From Agromyces allii (lineage in GTDB: Bacteria; Actinomycetota; Actinomycetes; Actinomycetales; Microbacteriaceae): a stretch of DNA of 64,000 bases. The position numbers and the translations under genes were made by a program. The notes beneath the pieces are model-generated. The model saw nothing but the letters and a program-made list of their open reading frames with translations. It was not told the origin of the DNA and did no database searches. The first letter of the stretch is position 1. Each line of letters starts with the position of its first letter. This document shows, piece by piece, positions 60,824 to 64,000 of the stretch. The stretch spans positions 309,440 to 373,439 of the forward strand of contig NZ_WBIN01000003.1 in NCBI RefSeq assembly GCF_009749385.1. Direction: 5' to 3'.

Positions 60824-63453
60824 GCGCGCCGCAGTCGGGCGCCGCGTCCCGCGCACGCGACGTGCTCGGCATCGCCTACGTCGTCGTCGCGGGGCTGCTC
60901 GCGACCGTCGCGGCCTGGCCCGTGTACGAATCGCTGCGGATGCCGGTGGTCGCCGCGGTCGGCATGCTCGCCGGCCTCGGGCTGGCGTGGGCGGCACGCC
61001 GACTGCCGGTCGGCGGAGTCGCGCGCGCCCTGCTGCTCGTTCCCGCGACGGCCGTGGTGTTCGCGTTGATCGTCGTGCCGGTCGCGATCCCGAGCGCCAT
61101 CGGGGCGCCGGGAGTCTGGCTCGCCGGCATCCGCGACGGGTTCGTGGGCGTCGTCGTCGGCTGGAAGCAGCTGCTCACGCTCGCGCTGCCGCTCGGCGAG
61201 TACCAGGCCGTGCTCGTGCCGTTCCTGCTCGTCATGCTCGTGGGCACGCTCGTGGCGGCCATGCTCGTCGTTCCCGACCGCAAGGCGTCGCCGTTCGCGG
61301 TCGTCGTGGGGCTCGGCATGTCGGGCTTCGGGTTGGCATTCGGGTCGAGCGCCCTCGGCGATCCGCTCGTGGTCGGACCGGTGGCGGTGCCCGCACCCCG
61401 CGAGCTCGTGGTCGCGGTCGGCGGACTCGTCGCCGCGCTCGCCTGGCTGCTGCTGCGTTCGCGGTCGATCCGCGCGGTCGCGCTGCGCCGGGCCTCGGCC
61501 GACACCGTGCAGCGATCGAGCCTGACCGGCTGGTCGGCGTTCCGTCGTCGCTCGCTCGCGACCGCGCTGGTGCTCGTCGCGCTCGTCGTGGGCGCCGCGG
61601 TGACGCCGGCCGCGGCGGGCTTCGCGCAGCGCGAGGCGTTGCGCGACCGCATCGACCCCGAGGTCGTGCTGCGGCAGACCTCGACGCCGCTCGCGAGCTA
61701 TCGGGCGGCCTTCGCCGGCGACCGGGTCGACGAGCCGTGGCTCTCGCTCGACGGCGACACGACCGGGGTCGAGCGCCTGCGCCTGGCGACCCTCGACACC
61801 TACGACGGCGAGACGTTCCACGTGGGTGCCGGCGAGGGGGCCGCCGACGCTGCCGCCTCGCGCTTCAGCCGACTGCCGCGCGCCGCCGTTCGCGCGCCCG
61901 GCGACGTCGAGTTCTCGGTCTCGGTCGAGCCCGGGTACGCCGGCATCTGGGTGCCCGCGCCGCAGGGCCTGCGCGCCGCGCCCGACTTCACGGGCGACCG
62001 GGCCGCCGTGCTCGACGACGGGTTCCACCGCTCGGGCGACGGGGCGACCTCGATCGACATCGCCGCGGTGCGCTCGGCGGCAACCGGCGGCGCCTCGGAC
62101 GAGGCGGCGACCGCGGGAGCTTCGGCGACGGATGCCGCTGCGCCGGCGTCGTCGGCGACCCGCGGGCTCGCGGCCGGCGACGAGTACCGCCTCGTCGCGG
62201 CGCCCGACCGGGAGGCCGACCTCGACGAGCCGGGCGCGACGCCGCTGCTCGACGCCGAGGACTACCCGGCGCTCGCCGCGTGGATCGAGCTCCAGGAGCA
62301 GCCCGACAGCTCGGCCGGATTCCTCGAGCTCGTGCGTCGCCTGCGCGACCGCGGCTATCTCAGCCACGCGGCCGTCGACGGCCCCGACGCCGCCGGATGG
62401 ATCGCCGGCCTCGGCGGCGGCTACACGTTCATCCCGAGCTACTCCGGCCACTCGAAGGCGCGCATCGAGGCGCTGTTCACGCAGCTCGTCGACCAGCAGC
62501 GGCTCGCCGGCCCCGAGGCATCCGATGCCGCCCTCGTCGCGGGCGTCGGCGACGACGAGCAGTTCGCGGTCGCGGTCGCGCTGCTCGCCCGGGCGCTCGG
62601 CTACGAGTCGCGCGTGGTGCTCGGCTTCCGCCTCGACGGCGCCGAAGCCGTGCCCGGCGTCGCGGCCTGCGCCGACGTCTGCACGGGCGGGGCCCTCACG
62701 GTCTGGACCGAGGTCGCGGGTTCGTCGGGCGCCGGCGCCGCGGCATCCGCCGTCTGGACGCCGATCGACGCGACCCCGCAGTTCGAGGTCGCGCCCAGCC
62801 TGATCCGCCAGGGCGAGCAGCTGCCCGAGCACCCGACGACGCCCGACCGCCCCGAGACGGCGACCATCGACCCGCCGTCGGCGCAGAGCGAGTCGAGCGA
62901 CGCCGACGCCGCTCCCGCCGGCGACGACGCGGCGGCCCCGCTCGCGCTCGCGGGCTGGGTGCGGTGGACCGCGCTCGGCGTCTCGGCGCTCGCGCTCCTG
63001 CTGCTGCCCGTGCTCGTGCTGCTCGCCGCGAAGGGAGTGCGCTCGCGCCGTCGGCGGCGCGAGGCCGATCCTGAGGTGCGCATCGTCGGCGCATGGGACG
63101 ACCTGGTCGACCTGTACGCCGACCACGGCGTGGTCTCGGCCGAACTCGGCACCCGTGCCGGCACGGCTCGGGCCGCAGGCCGCCGCGCCGCGACCGAACT
63201 CGCCGGTATGGTCGAGCGAGCCGTGTTCGCCGGAGACCCGCCCCGATCCGACGACGCGGACGCCGCGTGGGCGATCGTCGACGCCGAGCGGGCCGAGCTC
63301 GCAGCCGGTGCGGGCCTCAAGGGCCGCCTGTCGGCCAGGCTCTCGTTCGCCTCGCTCGTCAGGACCGCCATGCCCGGCCGGCCGGACTCCGCCCGCACCG
63401 CCCCGATCAGCCTCACCCCAGCCAGCGCCGCACTCGAGGAGCCCGCCCGATGA
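60820..63453 (+). CDS. Transglutaminase-like membrane protein lacking catalytic residues
   Basis: The 877-residue protein has about six N-terminal helices (residues 16-265), an external region with a transglutaminase-core domain at about 545-640 and one C-terminal helix (about 715-735) before a basic cytoplasmic tail. In active enzymes the core reads GxCxxFA and HAWxE. Here the positions read VGDDEQFAVAVALLARALG and LTVWTEVAG: Cys is replaced by Asp and the His position by Thr/Val. The fold is otherwise recognisable (YESRVVLGFRL, WTPIDATP). This gives a probable pseudoenzyme in the MoxR-DUF58 operon. Ala/Pro/Asp-rich linker at 665-710. Confidence 0.88.
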   Translation: MSAPQSGAASRARDVLGIAYVVVAGLLATVAAWPVYESLRMPVVAAVGMLAGLGLAWAARRLPVGGVARALLLVPATAVVFALIVVPVAIPSAIGAPGVWLAGIRDGFVGVVVGWKQLLTLALPLGEYQAVLVPFLLVMLVGTLVAAMLVVPDRKASPFAVVVGLGMSGFGLAFGSSALGDPLVVGPVAVPAPRELVVAVGGLVAALAWLLLRSRSIRAVALRRASADTVQRSSLTGWSAFRRRSLATALVLVALVVGAAVTPAAAGFAQREALRDRIDPEVVLRQTSTPLASYRAAFAGDRVDEPWLSLDGDTTGVERLRLATLDTYDGETFHVGAGEGAADAAASRFSRLPRAAVRAPGDVEFSVSVEPGYAGIWVPAPQGLRAAPDFTGDRAAVLDDGFHRSGDGATSIDIAAVRSAATGGASDEAATAGASATDAAAPASSATRGLAAGDEYRLVAAPDREADLDEPGATPLLDAEDYPALAAWIELQEQPDSSAGFLELVRRLRDRGYLSHAAVDGPDAAGWIAGLGGGYTFIPSYSGHSKARIEALFTQLVDQQRLAGPEASDAALVAGVGDDEQFAVAVALLARALGYESRVVLGFRLDGAEAVPGVAACADVCTGGALTVWTEVAGSSGAGAAASAVWTPIDATPQFEVAPSLIRQGEQLPEHPTTPDRPETATIDPPSAQSESSDADAAPAGDDAAAPLALAGWVRWTALGVSALALLLLPVLVLLAAKGVRSRRRRREADPEVRIVGAWDDLVDLYADHGVVSAELGTRAGTARAAGRRAATELAGMVERAVFAGDPPRSDDADAAWAIVDAERAELAAGAGLKGRLSARLSFASLVRTAMPGRPDSARTAPISLTPASAALEEPAR

Positions 63454-64000
63454 CCCCAGCAGATGCCCAGCAGCTCGCCGCCGTCACCCTGACGATGTTC
63501 GCCGTCTCGTTCGCGATCGGCGCCGGCGTCTACGTCTGGTACTCCGTGATGCTCGCGAAGGTGTTCGCGCACGCCGGGCTGGCCCCGTGGTCGGCCTGGG
63601 TGCCCGTGTACAGCCAGATGCAGGTGTTCCGCCTCGGCGGCCAGAACCCGTGGCTCGCCCTGCTGCTCGTGGTGCCGATCGTGCAGGTCGCCGGCCTGTT
63701 CTTCCAGATCCTCGCGCTGCACCGCATCAGCGGGCAGTACTGGCGCGGCGTCGGCACGACCGTGCTCGGCGTGCTGCTGCCCCCGGTCTGGGCGACGGTG
63801 CTCGCGGTCGGGCCGTCGCCCGATCCCGAGCGCGGGCGGATGCCGGTGCGCGGCGCCTCGACGGGCACGATCCCGCCCGTGGCTCCCGGCGCCCCGCGCG
63901 AGGCGGCGCTGGCCGCCGTCACGGCCGGGTGGCCGGCTCCCGGCGGCCCTGCCGGCCCTGGCGCGCCCGGATCGTCGGATCTCGGCGCGCTCGCCGCCCC
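63450..64000 (+). CDS. DUF5684-type membrane protein (partial, runs off the window)
   Basis: The frame starts at ATG 63450, overlapping the previous stop by ATGA, and is still open at the window end (183 codons seen). The visible part has three to four helices: a first at about 8-30, then VFAHAGLAPWSAWVPVYSQM, LLLVVPIVQVAGLFFQILAL and VGTTVLGVLLPPVWATVLAV, the W-PVY-IP pattern of DUF5684. A Pro/Gly/Ala-rich linker begins near residue 130, which in related operons leads to a further domain (I would expect FHA). The remainder lies outside this window. Confidence 0.75.
   Translation, partial: MTPADAQQLAAVTLTMFAVSFAIGAGVYVWYSVMLAKVFAHAGLAPWSAWVPVYSQMQVFRLGGQNPWLALLLVVPIVQVAGLFFQILALHRISGQYWRGVGTTVLGVLLPPVWATVLAVGPSPDPERGRMPVRGASTGTIPPVAPGAPREAALAAVTAGWPAPGGPAGPGAPGSSDLGALAA

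Overview
The window is about 72% G+C chromosomal DNA from an actinobacterium, most likely a member of the Microbacteriaceae (an Agromyces-like organism is my guess). The grounds are extreme GC3, frequent GTG starts, ATGA/GTGA gene overlaps, the coproporphyrin-dependent heme genes, Holin-X/DUF3618 and YccF proteins, and a kinase/Ig-like/MoxR/DUF58 cluster of the type found in that family. I see no rRNA, tRNA, insertion sequence, prophage or CRISPR array; it reads as ordinary chromosome.

Layout. 1-2.2 kb: a small SRPBCC protein and an MFS transporter. 2.2-7.9 kb: a sugar-type ABC operon (lipoprotein, two permeases, LacI regulator, Gfo/Idh/MocA dehydrogenase) with no ATPase gene and a LacI-type operator at its promoter. 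8.1-10.3 kb: tdh-kbl for threonine breakdown. 10.4-13.7 kb: an SDR divergent from a second LacI regulator, then an M20 amidohydrolase. The palindrome between SDR and LacI also occurs upstream of the MFS gene 9 kb away, which suggests a small regulon. 13.7-21.3 kb (minus strand): a MATE exporter, a YccF protein, a membrane protein paired with a substrate-binding/VWA lipoprotein, and a large secreted protein with six Ig-like repeats. 21.5-30 kb: M13 metallopeptidase, class A beta-lactamase-fold hydrolase, alpha/beta hydrolase plus Nudix, FMN-dependent 2-hydroxyacid oxidase, and a tail-to-tail pair of paralogous membrane-anchored esterases. 30.1 kb: glyS.

31.6-46.8 kb is a heme locus. It carries hemA (minus strand), hemE-hemY, hemQ-hemH-hemC-hemD and hemB-hemL: every enzyme from glutamyl-tRNA to heme b by the coproporphyrin route. 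Interspersed are a YtxH-like/Holin-X/DUF3618 operon, a GntR regulator and an SDR. hemA, hemE and hemB appear to be leaderless. Between hemA and hemE lies a stretch with C-rich hairpins that resembles the actinobacterial 6C small RNA.

46.8-51 kb: a DUF4232-type membrane protein with a possible 32-codon leader ORF, a GNAT enzyme, a CPA1 Na+/H+ antiporter and a small conserved protein. 51.2 kb to the end: a tightly overlapping operon of Ser/Thr kinase, a 2017-residue membrane-anchored Ig-like/Fn3 protein, MoxR AAA+ ATPase, DUF58 protein, a transglutaminase-like protein lacking its catalytic Cys and His, and a DUF5684-type protein cut by the window edge. This is the best candidate in the window for an incompletely described envelope system.
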